Assembly (NCBI RefSeq): GCF_014529935.1
Contig: NZ_JACVFC010000007.1
Coordinates: 62,001 to 126,000 of the forward strand
Direction of reading: 5' to 3'
Length of the DNA: 64,000 nucleotides
Origin: Chitinophaga qingshengii
GTDB taxonomy: Bacteria > Bacteroidota > Bacteroidia > Chitinophagales > Chitinophagaceae
Part shown: piece after piece, positions 25,364 to 34,383 of the stretch
Numbering within the stretch: position 1 is the first letter of the stretch
Layout: each line of letters opens with the position of its first letter
The notes under the pieces: generated by a model
The model's input: only the letters and a program-made list of their open reading frames with translations
Told to the model about the DNA's origin: nothing
Database searches by the model: none
Made by a program: the position numbers and the translations under genes

Positions 25364-26986
25364 TTATTGCCAGGCGGGATCTTGTTTACACGCGAGATTG
25401 TTTTTGATCTCGAAATCAGGAATAGGCATAGTGTAATATCGTTCCGGGAAAAAGCGGTCGGCTTTGTCGCAGTCTACGAGGTTGTATTCATAACTGTCGC
25501 CTGTCTTTTTGATTTCCATTCCGTGCATCCGTACGCCGTTAAGCACGGTGCCGGCTTTTTTCCATCTTCTTAAATCCCAGTAGCGGTGCCCTTCAAACGC
25601 GAATTCGCACATCTTTTCTTTCTGCAGATCGTTTAAATATTCTTCCGGTTTGTCTTTAACAGGTAGCGGTGGAAGTCCCACGCCTGGCCGTTCCCGCAAC
25701 ATGTTCAGGTAGCGGTAAGCCGTAATGAAATCATTTTTACCTCTGCCATAGGCTTCTGATAAAATGGTGATGATTTCTGCATAACGGATCTCTATCCAGT
25801 ATTGATCTCCTTTTTCTGCCACAAAATCTTTCACTTTGTTTTCCAGGAATTTACGGATGAAATAGCCGGTTACAGAGCGGTTCCGGGCGTTCCCATCGAA
25901 GTATTCAATGTAGCTGTCGGTGCCGCCTGCATAAGTCTGTAATGTCCGGCCTTTCCAGGGAGCGCCGTTATACAGGATGGTGGCATAAAAACGCGGGTCG
26001 CGGTTCGTATAGGGGTTAGCTTTATGATCGGGATTATCCCAGCTGAAACGTTCCCAGCGGTTTCCTGTTTTGATGTCGAATTGGGACACTAGTTCTTCTG
26101 TGGGAGAAGCGTAGCCGCCGTAACGTTCTATATCGCCGGTAGGCGCAAAATAACGGTCAAAGTTGTTGGTCAGGTCAGGCCTTTTGTAATAGGCTGCCAA
26201 TATGATTTCTTTGTTATGAGGCGTGCTGAATACTTCTTCGAAGTTATTCACCAGTGCATATTTCATGGCTTCCACTTTTCTGCCGGCACTGATAGCATCA
26301 TCCCATTGCTCCGCATAGAGGGCGGCCCTGGCGAGGAGCGCATAGGCGGCGCCTTTGGTAATACGGCCGGTACCGTTATTGTCCCACGCTTCGGGAAGCT
26401 GTTCGGCAATGGCTTTCAGTTCACCGGTCACCCACTGCCAGCTGGCGGCAGTGGTGGCGCGTGCTTTGTTTTTCTCCGCAGGGCCGTCCAGTTTTTCGTC
26501 GTCTACCCGCAGTACCACGCCACCGTGACGGGTAATCAGTTTGCTGTATACAAACGCCCGCAGAAAGCGGATCTCCGCCAGGCGTACGGCTAAGTCGCTG
26601 GCATTGATATTGGAGCCATACTTCCCCGCATCAATGATAAACTCGTTCAGTTTCCGGATATGCCCGTAGGCGGCAGACCAGGGACTTACCGCTTCCGTGG
26701 TGGCGGGCGACAGGAAAGCCGGGGAGAGGCATACCCTGTTATGGTAAGTGTCCATGTAGGTTTGGGAATACTTGAGGATATCGGAGTATCCGTCACTCAG
26801 ATCCGGGCCGCCTATTTCGGAGAATTGGTACAGGGCGCCATAGAGGCTGTTGACGTAAAGATCAAGGTTGCTGGTATTTTTCCAGACGACGCCGTTGGAA
26901 TACTTATCACCGGGAGCAACATCCAGGGTCCGGGTGCAGGACCAGGCGCAGGATACCAGCAGGAGTATGTATATTATCTTTCTCAT
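25364..26986 (-). CDS. susD: SusD/RagB-family lipoprotein
   Basis: A 540-residue lipoprotein (lipobox AWSC, Cys17) with the SusD N-terminal helix region (YSNGVVWKNTSNLDLYVNSLYG) and TPR-like helices (LAEIRFLRAFVYSKLI near residue 133). The C-terminal family signature is FEGHRYWDLRRWKKAGTVLN, with YTMPIPDFEIKNN near the end. SusD proteins are surface lids that hand glycans to the SusC porin. It is encoded 11 bases after susC. Confidence 0.93.
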   Translation of the reverse strand: MRKIIYILLLVSCAWSCTRTLDVAPGDKYSNGVVWKNTSNLDLYVNSLYGALYQFSEIGGPDLSDGYSDILKYSQTYMDTYHNRVCLSPAFLSPATTEAVSPWSAAYGHIRKLNEFIIDAGKYGSNINASDLAVRLAEIRFLRAFVYSKLITRHGGVVLRVDDEKLDGPAEKNKARATTAASWQWVTGELKAIAEQLPEAWDNNGTGRITKGAAYALLARAALYAEQWDDAISAGRKVEAMKYALVNNFEEVFSTPHNKEIILAAYYKRPDLTNNFDRYFAPTGDIERYGGYASPTEELVSQFDIKTGNRWERFSWDNPDHKANPYTNRDPRFYATILYNGAPWKGRTLQTYAGGTDSYIEYFDGNARNRSVTGYFIRKFLENKVKDFVAEKGDQYWIEIRYAEIITILSEAYGRGKNDFITAYRYLNMLRERPGVGLPPLPVKDKPEEYLNDLQKEKMCEFAFEGHRYWDLRRWKKAGTVLNGVRMHGMEIKKTGDSYEYNLVDCDKADRFFPERYYTMPIPDFEIKNNLACKQDPAWQ

Positions 26987-26997
26987 GTGTACGTGAA

Positions 26998-29900
26998 TTA
27001 AAAGGTCAGGTTAGCGCCGGCGCTATAGGTGCGTTGCTGCGGATAATAGCCGTTGTTGACGCTGGGGCTCTCCGGATCAATGTATTTGAACCGGGAGAAA
27101 GTGAGCAGGTTGGTACCGGCGACATATAGCCTCAGTCCTTTGATGTTGATGGTGCGCAGGGCGGCCGGCGACAGCGTATAGCCGAACACGGTATTCTTCA
27201 GGCGGATGTATCCTCCCGGTTCTATCCACCAGGTAGCGTCGAGCGAGTTACCACCGCTGGGAATCAGTGACAGCCTGGGATACCGAGCATTGGTATGCTC
27301 CGGTGTCCAGGAATTTTCCAGCAGGTAGCGCGGACTGTTGTAGCCGTTGCCGTAAAAAGGTTTGGTAAAGATGGTGTTGTCGGGGATACCGTTGTCGTAC
27401 ATACCGCTCAACAGGATGTCGTTCAGCGCTGCCCCCTGCCACATCATGGAGAAGTCGAAGTTATGATACCGCAGTTCGAGATTGAAGGCGTACATCAGTG
27501 GCGGCATACCGGGACGTGTAGCGACGGCCATATCATCTTCACGGGTCAGTTTACCGTCACCATTCATATCCTTGTACATGATATCGCCCAATCTTTTGTA
27601 ACCCCCGCCCGGAGGAGCGGGACTGTTTTTTAATTGTTCCTCCGTTTGGAATAAACCGGTGGCTACATAGGCCAGGCGTTGCCCGATGGATTTCCCGATC
27701 ATATTTTGCCATGGCTGCACGTTCTCTGGCTGGATGATAGACAGGATACGGTTTTTGGAGTAACTGAAGTTACCGGACAAGGTATATTGCAGTTGGCCGA
27801 TATGATGTTTGTGGGAGAGCTGTAATTCGATACCGCGTACATCTACCGACCCGCTGTTTTCTATTTCGGGATAGTTACCCCCTAACGACGATGGGTATAC
27901 GCTGCCGGTGTGTTGCAATATATCGTACGTGTATTTATAAAAAACATCTACTTCCGCGCTCAGCAATCCTTTCCACATGGTGAGTTCCGCGCCCAGGTTG
28001 TAGGTGCGGGTTTTTTCCCAGGTGAGATGGGTGCTGGGATAGGAGGTGGAAGAACTCAATCCGTAAAGCGTATTCAGTTTATCGCCCAGCGCTATCACAG
28101 GGGATTGTGTGAGGTTGAAGTATTGTTCATAGAGAAAAGGCGTTACGTTATCGCGGCCCAGCATACCGGCGGAGCCGCGCAGCTTCAGGAAATCGACGTT
28201 CCGCACCTGATCTTTGAAAAACTTTTCTTCAGAGATCACCCAGCCGGCTGATACGGAAGGGAAGAAACCCCAGCGCGACGCTTTGGGAAATTTATAAGAG
28301 GCATCATACCGGAAAGCTACTTCCATCAGGTATTTATGGGCATAGGCGTAATTCAGCCGGCCGACATAACCTGCCTGTACGCTGGTGGTGCTGCCGCCAG
28401 CATTGGGTATGGGCGGAAGCTGTTGCCCGAAAGACAGCTGCGGGATATCTTTCAACAGGTATCCCCAGCGGGATGCATAGAGGTTATTGCTGTTGCCTTT
28501 CTGCCATTCATAGAGGAACAGCGCACCGATATGATGTTTACCGGTTTCGCGTTCATATTCCAGGGAAGGTCTTACCACCGTATAGTCGAAATTATCGGCG
28601 GTTTGTATCAGGCTGCCGTTGGCCATAAAGCCGTCTGCCAGTGATTTACCGTATTTCCCGGTTTCTGAAATAAAAGCATTTACGTAATAGGGAGTAGCAA
28701 ATGTTTTGGCATCGGCATATTTCCGGTCGTAGCTGCCAAACAGCGATGCTTTTAATCCGCTGATGAAAGCGGGCGTATAGCTGATTTTGGCAGAAGATTC
28801 TATCATCGTATTGGCGGATTGCTGAAACCCGCTGAGTTCCGCCACTGCAAAGGGATTTAGCGTCATGTAGGAAGACCCTGTGGGTAATCCTTTGTATTCA
28901 AAGGGAAGGAAAGGGTACATGTACAACGCCTGGGAGATGGGACTGAAGATAGATTGTTTTTCATACGAAGCAGCGCCCGGCGTGTGCAGCTTTTCCGTAC
29001 GGCCGGCCAGGTTCAGGGATATAGCCCAGTTTTTGGCGGGTGTCATATCGAGGTTGGCCCTTACGTTGTATCGTTCCAGTTTCATGTCTTTTACGATACC
29101 TCCCTGTTGCATAGCGCCGATGCTGGTGAAATAGCGGATATTGTCTGAACCGCCGCTGACGGAGAGGTTGTGTTGATTCACGAAAGCCGGTTTGTTGAGG
29201 AACTCCCGTTGCCAGTTGGTATTTTCCAGTCCGTCGGATGGATCGCCGTTAGTCATGGCGGCGATCTGTTCATCGGAGAACCATTTTCTGTTCCCATCCA
29301 TTTCATTGGCTTTATTGTGCCAGTAGGCATATTCGGTGCCGGTGAGGAAGTCGGGGAGCTGGGTGTTTTTAGAGACCGTGGCGGAGCCGGTATAGGAAAA
29401 GAGCGGTTTGCCACCGGCTTTACCTCTTTTAGTGGTGATGAGGATCACGCCGTGGGCACCTTTTACGCCGTATACCGCCGAGGCGGCGGCGTCTTTTAAG
29501 ACAGACACCGTTTCAATATCATTCGGGTCTATATGGCCAAATGCACGTTCTACACCGTCTACCAGGAACAATGGGGACGAGTTGTTGAAGGTACCGAAAC
29601 CTCGTACCAGCATATTCGCATCATCGTAGCCTGGTTGACCGCTGGGCTGCTGGAAGCTTACCCCGGGCAGTTTGCCTGTCAGCATCTGGCTTACGTTGGT
29701 CATGGGTGCGCGAACGAGGTCGTTGGCGGATACCTGGGCCACAGCGCCGGTGACATCCATTTTCTTTTGGGTGGAGTAACCTACTACAATTACTTCGCCC
29801 AGCTCACCGCGACTGGCTTTGAGCCGGATATCGATGTGTTCGCGGGAGAGTACAGCTACTTCCTGTGTTTCGAACCCCAGTAGTTTGAAGGACAGGGTGG

Positions 29901-30351
29901 CGGAACTGCCGGCTTCCACCTGGTAGCGGCCTTTGTCGTCCGTGACGGCACCTTTGCCGGTACCTTTCACCTGTACGGTAACACCCGGCAGGGGATTACC
30001 GGTGCTGTCGGTCACGATGCCACTGATGATCCCTGGAGGGGGTAGTGTGGCATTCGTTTTTACCGCGGTAATAAATACATTCTTTTCGGCGATGCGGTAC
30101 ACGTAGTTCAATCCTTTGAAACACTGTGCCAGGGCAGCGTTAATGTCGGCATCCTTAACCTGGACGCTGGCATTGATACCTTGCAGTTGAGCGTCATTAT
30201 AGAAAAACACATAACCAGTTTGTGCCTTGATCCGCTGAAGGATGGTGGTCAGCGGTTTGTGTTGTTCATCCAGTGTGATTTGCCCATATCCTTTGGCACT
30301 TATCTGCAGCAATGCAAGGAGCAGCAGCAGGGTGGTCAAACTTATCCGCAT
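26998..30351 (-). CDS. susC: SusC/RagA TonB-dependent transporter with STN domain
   Basis: About 1117 residues if started at the ATG with complement 30349-30351, which opens a clean signal peptide (MRISLTTLLLLLALLQISAK). The frame runs 35 codons further up to 30456, a longer form also seen in relatives. Order: STN domain (LDEQHKPLTTILQRIKAQTG), carboxypeptidase-like Ig domain (GIVTDSTGNPLPGVTVQVKG), plug (GEVIVVGYSTQKKMDVTGAV), then a 22-strand barrel ending in ...AGANLTF. The STN domain contacts FecR-type anti-sigma factors; a FecR and an ECF sigma gene lie directly upstream. It imports a glycan with SusD at the outer membrane. Confidence 0.93.
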   Translation of the reverse strand: MRISLTTLLLLLALLQISAKGYGQITLDEQHKPLTTILQRIKAQTGYVFFYNDAQLQGINASVQVKDADINAALAQCFKGLNYVYRIAEKNVFITAVKTNATLPPPGIISGIVTDSTGNPLPGVTVQVKGTGKGAVTDDKGRYQVEAGSSATLSFKLLGFETQEVAVLSREHIDIRLKASRGELGEVIVVGYSTQKKMDVTGAVAQVSANDLVRAPMTNVSQMLTGKLPGVSFQQPSGQPGYDDANMLVRGFGTFNNSSPLFLVDGVERAFGHIDPNDIETVSVLKDAAASAVYGVKGAHGVILITTKRGKAGGKPLFSYTGSATVSKNTQLPDFLTGTEYAYWHNKANEMDGNRKWFSDEQIAAMTNGDPSDGLENTNWQREFLNKPAFVNQHNLSVSGGSDNIRYFTSIGAMQQGGIVKDMKLERYNVRANLDMTPAKNWAISLNLAGRTEKLHTPGAASYEKQSIFSPISQALYMYPFLPFEYKGLPTGSSYMTLNPFAVAELSGFQQSANTMIESSAKISYTPAFISGLKASLFGSYDRKYADAKTFATPYYVNAFISETGKYGKSLADGFMANGSLIQTADNFDYTVVRPSLEYERETGKHHIGALFLYEWQKGNSNNLYASRWGYLLKDIPQLSFGQQLPPIPNAGGSTTSVQAGYVGRLNYAYAHKYLMEVAFRYDASYKFPKASRWGFFPSVSAGWVISEEKFFKDQVRNVDFLKLRGSAGMLGRDNVTPFLYEQYFNLTQSPVIALGDKLNTLYGLSSSTSYPSTHLTWEKTRTYNLGAELTMWKGLLSAEVDVFYKYTYDILQHTGSVYPSSLGGNYPEIENSGSVDVRGIELQLSHKHHIGQLQYTLSGNFSYSKNRILSIIQPENVQPWQNMIGKSIGQRLAYVATGLFQTEEQLKNSPAPPGGGYKRLGDIMYKDMNGDGKLTREDDMAVATRPGMPPLMYAFNLELRYHNFDFSMMWQGAALNDILLSGMYDNGIPDNTIFTKPFYGNGYNSPRYLLENSWTPEHTNARYPRLSLIPSGGNSLDATWWIEPGGYIRLKNTVFGYTLSPAALRTINIKGLRLYVAGTNLLTFSRFKYIDPESPSVNNGYYPQQRTYSAGANLTF

Positions 30352-30528
30352 AATCAGTTGTTTTGTAAAACCGTATGGCCTGGCCGGCGTTGGCTTAATA
30401 CTGGCCCATAACGGGGTACAGGGATATAAAATATCCCGTGATGTGGTGGAATTCATTAATTTTAGACTGTTTTAGGCTGAAACTGTTTTTGAAATGTCAT
30501 CATCTAAGAGAACGGTTAGCCTGAACGT

Positions 30529-30558
30529 AGCCGGAATGTGCCGCAAACACTTCCGGCT
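30529..30558. other. Hairpin in the fecR-susC gap
   Basis: AGCCGGAA...TTCCGGCT stem (30529-30536 with 30551-30558), extended by GTG/CAC with one bulged T and a 7-base loop. It lies in the roughly 300-base gap between FecR and the SusC start at 30351. On the minus strand, where both genes lie, it is not followed by a T run, so it is not a standard terminator. It could be an attenuator or an mRNA-stability element. No clear -7/-33 promoter was found in the rest of the gap. Confidence 0.4.
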
Positions 30559-30651
30559 TTTCAGTATCTACCGGGTAAGCGGACGCTGTTTTTTCATAAT
30601 TGTTTTGATTAATGGTTGATAAAATAAATATGGATACTGTTGTTATGGCAT

Positions 30652-31824
30652 TTATGGTCTGACGACAATCGTTTTATCGTTCCCGTTATTAACTACTTCA
30701 AATTTAAATCCTACGAATTCCAGCATTTCCAGTGCTTTCGAAAGGGGGAGATTGCGGTAAATGTCGCCGGAGAATGTCTGCGGAGGCATACCTCCTTCGT
30801 ATTCCACGGTTACATTGTACCAGCGGCTTAGCTGTCGCATGACAGTTTGTATATTGGCTTGCTCAAAGCTGAAAAGACCGTTCTTCCAGGCGACAGCCAG
30901 GCTTGTATTCACCGTTTTGACGTTTATTTTACCGGTCTGCGGCTGGTACAACGCCTGTTGGCCGGGACGCAGTATGATGGCTTTACCGGCGTTGTTTAGT
31001 GGTGTTACGCTTACCGATCCTTCCAGCAGTGTGGTGTTGACAGACGCTTCATCCGTATAGGCGTTGACGTTGAAGCTGGTACCCAGTACGGCTATACGTT
31101 GCTGGCTGGTTGTCACCATAAAAGGTTGTCGTGCATTAGCGGCTACTTCCAGGTATACCTCGCCGGTAATGGTAACATCGCGTTCTTTACCGGTAAAAGC
31201 AGTTGGATAGGTAATGGAAGACGCCGCGTTGAGCCAGGCGGTGGTGCCATCCGGCAGCAACAGTTTAAACTGGCCGCCGGGGGGCGTAGTCAGCGTGTTA
31301 TAGCTGATGTTTTGTATGCCATCGCCGCCTTTATAGGCAATGCTGCCGCTGTCGAGCTGTAGCACGGTGGCGCCGGATTGCCTCGCCAGTTCGCCGGTAC
31401 CGGTTTTATCCAGGATGATTTTTTTGCCGTTGGACAGGGTCAGTACCGCTTTATTGCCAGGTGTGGTATCCTGACTGGCTAATGGAGACACGATAGGTTT
31501 ACCGCCGGGGTGCATAAAGTAATAGTAACCGCTGCCTGCCAGCAGGCCTGTTACTACAGCGGCAGCTGCCCATTTCCATAGCACGCGTACCCTGGAATGC
31601 CGCTGCCGTGATCCGGTAGCAGCCTGCATCATCGCATTTTTTTCTGCCTGAGAAAAAAAGATTGTGGTATCGGCAGTATCGTCGTAGGTGGCATCCATCA
31701 GCTGTGTGATCAGCTCCTGGTTGGTTTCATCGGCCAGCACCTGGTTCAGTGCCTGCTTTTCTTCTGCTGAAGCGGCGCCTGAAAATACTTTATACCATAA
31801 ATCGCGTACTTGTTCGGGTGACAT
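30652..31824 (-). CDS. FecR-family anti-sigma factor
   Basis: A 390-residue protein. The N-terminal cytoplasmic anti-sigma part is about residues 1-80 (LWYKVFSGAASAEEKQALNQ), with a single transmembrane segment near 83-105 (VLWKWAAAAVVTGLLAGSGYYY). The periplasmic FecR domain follows (LLPDGTTAWLNAASSITYP, LEVAANARQPFMVTTSQQRI), and the C-terminal DUF4974 domain is near 310-385 (FSFEQANIQTVMRQLSRWYN, FSGDIYRNLPLSKALEMLEF). It holds the ECF sigma factor encoded just upstream until the SusC STN domain signals substrate binding. Confidence 0.93.
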   Translation of the reverse strand: MSPEQVRDLWYKVFSGAASAEEKQALNQVLADETNQELITQLMDATYDDTADTTIFFSQAEKNAMMQAATGSRQRHSRVRVLWKWAAAAVVTGLLAGSGYYYFMHPGGKPIVSPLASQDTTPGNKAVLTLSNGKKIILDKTGTGELARQSGATVLQLDSGSIAYKGGDGIQNISYNTLTTPPGGQFKLLLPDGTTAWLNAASSITYPTAFTGKERDVTITGEVYLEVAANARQPFMVTTSQQRIAVLGTSFNVNAYTDEASVNTTLLEGSVSVTPLNNAGKAIILRPGQQALYQPQTGKINVKTVNTSLAVAWKNGLFSFEQANIQTVMRQLSRWYNVTVEYEGGMPPQTFSGDIYRNLPLSKALEMLEFVGFKFEVVNNGNDKTIVVRP

Positions 31825-31881
31825 ACTATAAAGACACCGGGAAAGATGCCAGGGGTATATGCCGGGGGAAATATTTTTTTA

Positions 31882-32478
31882 TTAATAGGAGAGGGGAAGT
31901 AATACGACCAGCAAAACCGGGAAGGGCACACGGTGACGCACATACTCCCGGATGAATTGCAGCGCCAGTTTCCGGTATTTTTTAACAGATTCCGGGGATA
32001 ACTGCATTTGTTCCGCAATTTGTTTGTGGGACAGTCCCTGCTTTCTCACCAGTTCAAATACTTTCCGCTGCTGCGGTGGCAGCTGGCTGACCGCCTGTTC
32101 GATGACAGGCAGGTACTGTGCCAGGCCTTCGTCATCGCCGGGCGTAGCGTCGCTGTTCTCCATATCCTGCAGCCAGTCCTGGTATTTGAGCGTCATGCGT
32201 GCCTGGTCCCTGATATGATTGTAGGTGAGGTTACGGGCGATGATAAAGAGATATTTTCCCGCGTGGCCTACTTCCGGCAGCGTAGCGCGTTTATGCCACA
32301 CCTTTATAAAGGTGTCCTGTACAATTTCCTGGGCTACCTCCCTGGAATGGGTGAGTTTATATACAAAAGCCCCCAGCCGGTCGCTATAGGCATACAACAG
32401 CTGTTGGAAGGCTGTTTCATCGCCTTCGGATACCCGCAGCAGTAACTGCTGCTCATTATGTAGCTGCCGTGTTGACAA
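31882..32478 (-). CDS. ECF-type RNA polymerase sigma factor
   Basis: About 198 residues. The reading begins at a TTG (complement 32476-32478), because an in-frame TGA lies immediately upstream and no ATG fits. Region 2 is DRLGAFVYKLTHSREVAQEIV with VQDTFIKVWHKRATL; region 4 is LPPQQRKVFELVRKQGLSHK with SPESVKKYRKLALQF. A hydrophobic tail (VPFPVLLVVLLPLSY) ends the protein, which may touch the membrane; such tails occur in other Bacteroidota ECF factors. It heads the Sus-type locus with its FecR partner 57 bases downstream. Confidence 0.9.
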   Translation of the reverse strand: MSTRQLHNEQQLLLRVSEGDETAFQQLLYAYSDRLGAFVYKLTHSREVAQEIVQDTFIKVWHKRATLPEVGHAGKYLFIIARNLTYNHIRDQARMTLKYQDWLQDMENSDATPGDDEGLAQYLPVIEQAVSQLPPQQRKVFELVRKQGLSHKQIAEQMQLSPESVKKYRKLALQFIREYVRHRVPFPVLLVVLLPLSY

Positions 32479-32662
32479 TCAGTTGTTGCAATTCTCCGTA
32501 CAATCTTAATAATTTTATACAAGAAAGGGAAGTGAAACTATTTTATCTGTTTAAAATGCAGGTGTCTGTATTCATCTTTTGGAAGATGAATATTGACTAT
32601 CCTACAAGATAAATTCCATGCAACAATCTGAAATTTATCAGGCTGGTTTTCAAATAACACGC

Positions 32663-32670
32663 TACCTTCG
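32663..32670 (+). promoter_or_regulatory. Candidate -7 element of the second ECF sigma gene
   Basis: TACCTTCG, one mismatch from TAnnTTTG, lies 20 bases before the ATG at 32691. A matching -33 box is not obvious. The 212-bp divergent gap between the two sigma genes (32479-32690) otherwise holds AT-rich sequence with no repeat that I could see. Confidence 0.35.
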
Positions 32671-32690
32671 CGATTGATTTTTTAGTTTAC

Positions 32691-33257
32691 ATGTTACCAT
32701 TGAACCTCCGGGATACTCCGGATGCTGAGTTATGGCGGATGGCCCGGGAAGGCAGCCTGCCGGCTTACGGAGAGCTATACGAACGCTATTGGGAAACGCT
32801 ATATGAAACCGCTTACTGGCGCCTGTACGACAAACCCGCTGCCAAAGACATCGTGCAGGAAGTATTTATATATTGCTGGCAAAAAAGAGAACAGATACAG
32901 ATTACTGAATCTGTGATAGCCTATTTGCGGGCGGCGGTACGATTTAAAATACTCAACTATCTGAAGTCGGAACAGGCGAGAGATAAATATCGTCATCTCG
33001 CCGGCAGGGAGCTGCCGGAGATCACGCATGCCACAGAAGAAACCCTGGCCAGCGCCGACCTGGAAGCCAGCTACCGCCGCGAACTGTTACGGCTACCCGA
33101 AAAAATGAGACTACTATTTATGGATAGCCGCGACAACGGTCTCTCCGTCCGCGAAATAGCGGAAAAGCACGCCCTTTCTGAACAAACCGTTAAAAACCAA
33201 TTGTCATCAGCCCTTAAAAAACTAAGGGAAGGACTGGGTAATTTTTTCCTGGAATAA
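32691..33257 (+). CDS. ECF-type RNA polymerase sigma factor
   Basis: A 188-residue protein with region 2 at about 25-90 (LYERYWETLYETAYWRLYDK, AAKDIVQEVFIYCWQKREQI) and region 4 at about 125-180 (RLLFMDSRDNGLSVREIAEK, ALSEQTVKNQLSSALKKLRE). It starts a plus-strand unit with FecR, a TonB receptor and a DUF4249 lipoprotein, the normal cell-surface signalling order. It is transcribed divergently from another ECF/FecR/SusC locus, so the two regulators lie back to back. Confidence 0.93.
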   Translation: MLPLNLRDTPDAELWRMAREGSLPAYGELYERYWETLYETAYWRLYDKPAAKDIVQEVFIYCWQKREQIQITESVIAYLRAAVRFKILNYLKSEQARDKYRHLAGRELPEITHATEETLASADLEASYRRELLRLPEKMRLLFMDSRDNGLSVREIAEKHALSEQTVKNQLSSALKKLREGLGNFFLE

Positions 33258-33316
33258 TTTTTTTTCTCCGGCATAGTACTACCGGAATTTGAGGATTGTC
33301 TATTAAACAACAGCAT

Positions 33317-34303
33317 ATGAGTCACCCTGATCAACATATCATCGAACGACTGCTTGAAAGGCACGAACTGGGTATCTGTACGCCAGAAGAACGTGCGATT
33401 CTGGAACGGTGGTATGCTGCTTTTCCCACTGAAGGGAGTGTTTTTGAAGATGAAGTAGAACGGCAAACCACGCGGGAATCGATGAAAGCAGGGCTCTTTG
33501 CTGCGATTGGCGCCTCTACAGAGGTGGCTGCCGATCCTGTTCCGGAGAAAAGGCCTGTCCGGCATTTGTATTGGCGTGCCGCTGCAGCGGTGTTAGTGCT
33601 GATAGCAGCCGGCGGACTGTTTTATCTCTTTAGCAGCAAACCAACACCGGTGACTTACACCCTGGTGACTGCACCAGCCGGAAATAGTATTTATCACCTG
33701 CAACTGCCGGATGGTTCTGCACTATGGCTGGAACCAGGTACCAGGCTGCGTTATGCTGATCAATTCGGGAAGCAGAGCCGGGATATTCAGATGGTGGATG
33801 GCATGGCTTATTTTACGGTCGCCAAAGGAGCGTCGCATCCTTTCACGGTCAGCACGCCTGCCGGTATACAGGCAAAAGTGCTGGGCACTGAATTCACGGT
33901 GAAGGCCTACGAAGGCGTGCCGTATGTAGCGGTCGCCGTGCGGGAGGGCGTCGTCCAGGTATCGGACAGCAATGCGGTGATAGGAACACTCAAAGCAGAT
34001 CAGGAAATCGTTTATCAACTGGATGCCCATACGGCCACCCGTACCGATGGCCCGGTGAACGATTGGCGAAAAGGCAGCCTGACACTGCAGAACAGCAGCT
34101 TTACGGAAGTTGCCCGTATCCTGCAGAACCGTTACCAGGCAAAGGTAACCTTCGATACAGCGATGATGGCACCTTACCGTTTTAATCTGCAAATAAACGA
34201 ACAGACCTCGCTGAAGGATGTGATGGAGATACTCAAAGCACTGAGTGGCATAACCTATACGCTCAGCAACGGCCAGGTAGCGGTTACCGGCATGCAACAA
34301 TAA
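33317..34303 (+). CDS. FecR-family anti-sigma factor
   Basis: About 328 residues from the ATG at 33317; a TTG at 33296 in frame is less likely. The cytoplasmic part begins HIIERLLERHELGICTPEER, with a transmembrane segment near 88-108 (RAAAAVLVLIAAGGLFYLF). The FecR domain follows (LPDGSALWLEPGTRLRYADQ, FTVAKGASHPFTVSTPAGIQ), then DUF4974 at the C terminus (LTLQNSSFTEVARILQNRYQ, LKDVMEILKALSGITYTLSN). It is the partner of the sigma factor encoded 59 bases upstream and of the STN-bearing receptor downstream. Confidence 0.92.
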   Translation: MSHPDQHIIERLLERHELGICTPEERAILERWYAAFPTEGSVFEDEVERQTTRESMKAGLFAAIGASTEVAADPVPEKRPVRHLYWRAAAAVLVLIAAGGLFYLFSSKPTPVTYTLVTAPAGNSIYHLQLPDGSALWLEPGTRLRYADQFGKQSRDIQMVDGMAYFTVAKGASHPFTVSTPAGIQAKVLGTEFTVKAYEGVPYVAVAVREGVVQVSDSNAVIGTLKADQEIVYQLDAHTATRTDGPVNDWRKGSLTLQNSSFTEVARILQNRYQAKVTFDTAMMAPYRFNLQINEQTSLKDVMEILKALSGITYTLSNGQVAVTGMQQ

Positions 34304-34383
34304 TCATTTAACAACAGGGCTACACCCGATGAAAGTCGCCATGGATGCGACCAGGGATTGCCATGCTTTTTAAAAACGAAATA

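Noticed and set aside
30529-30558. Terminator between fecR and susC
   Set aside because: The stem is good but no T run follows it on the coding (minus) strand, so it is listed only as a hairpin.
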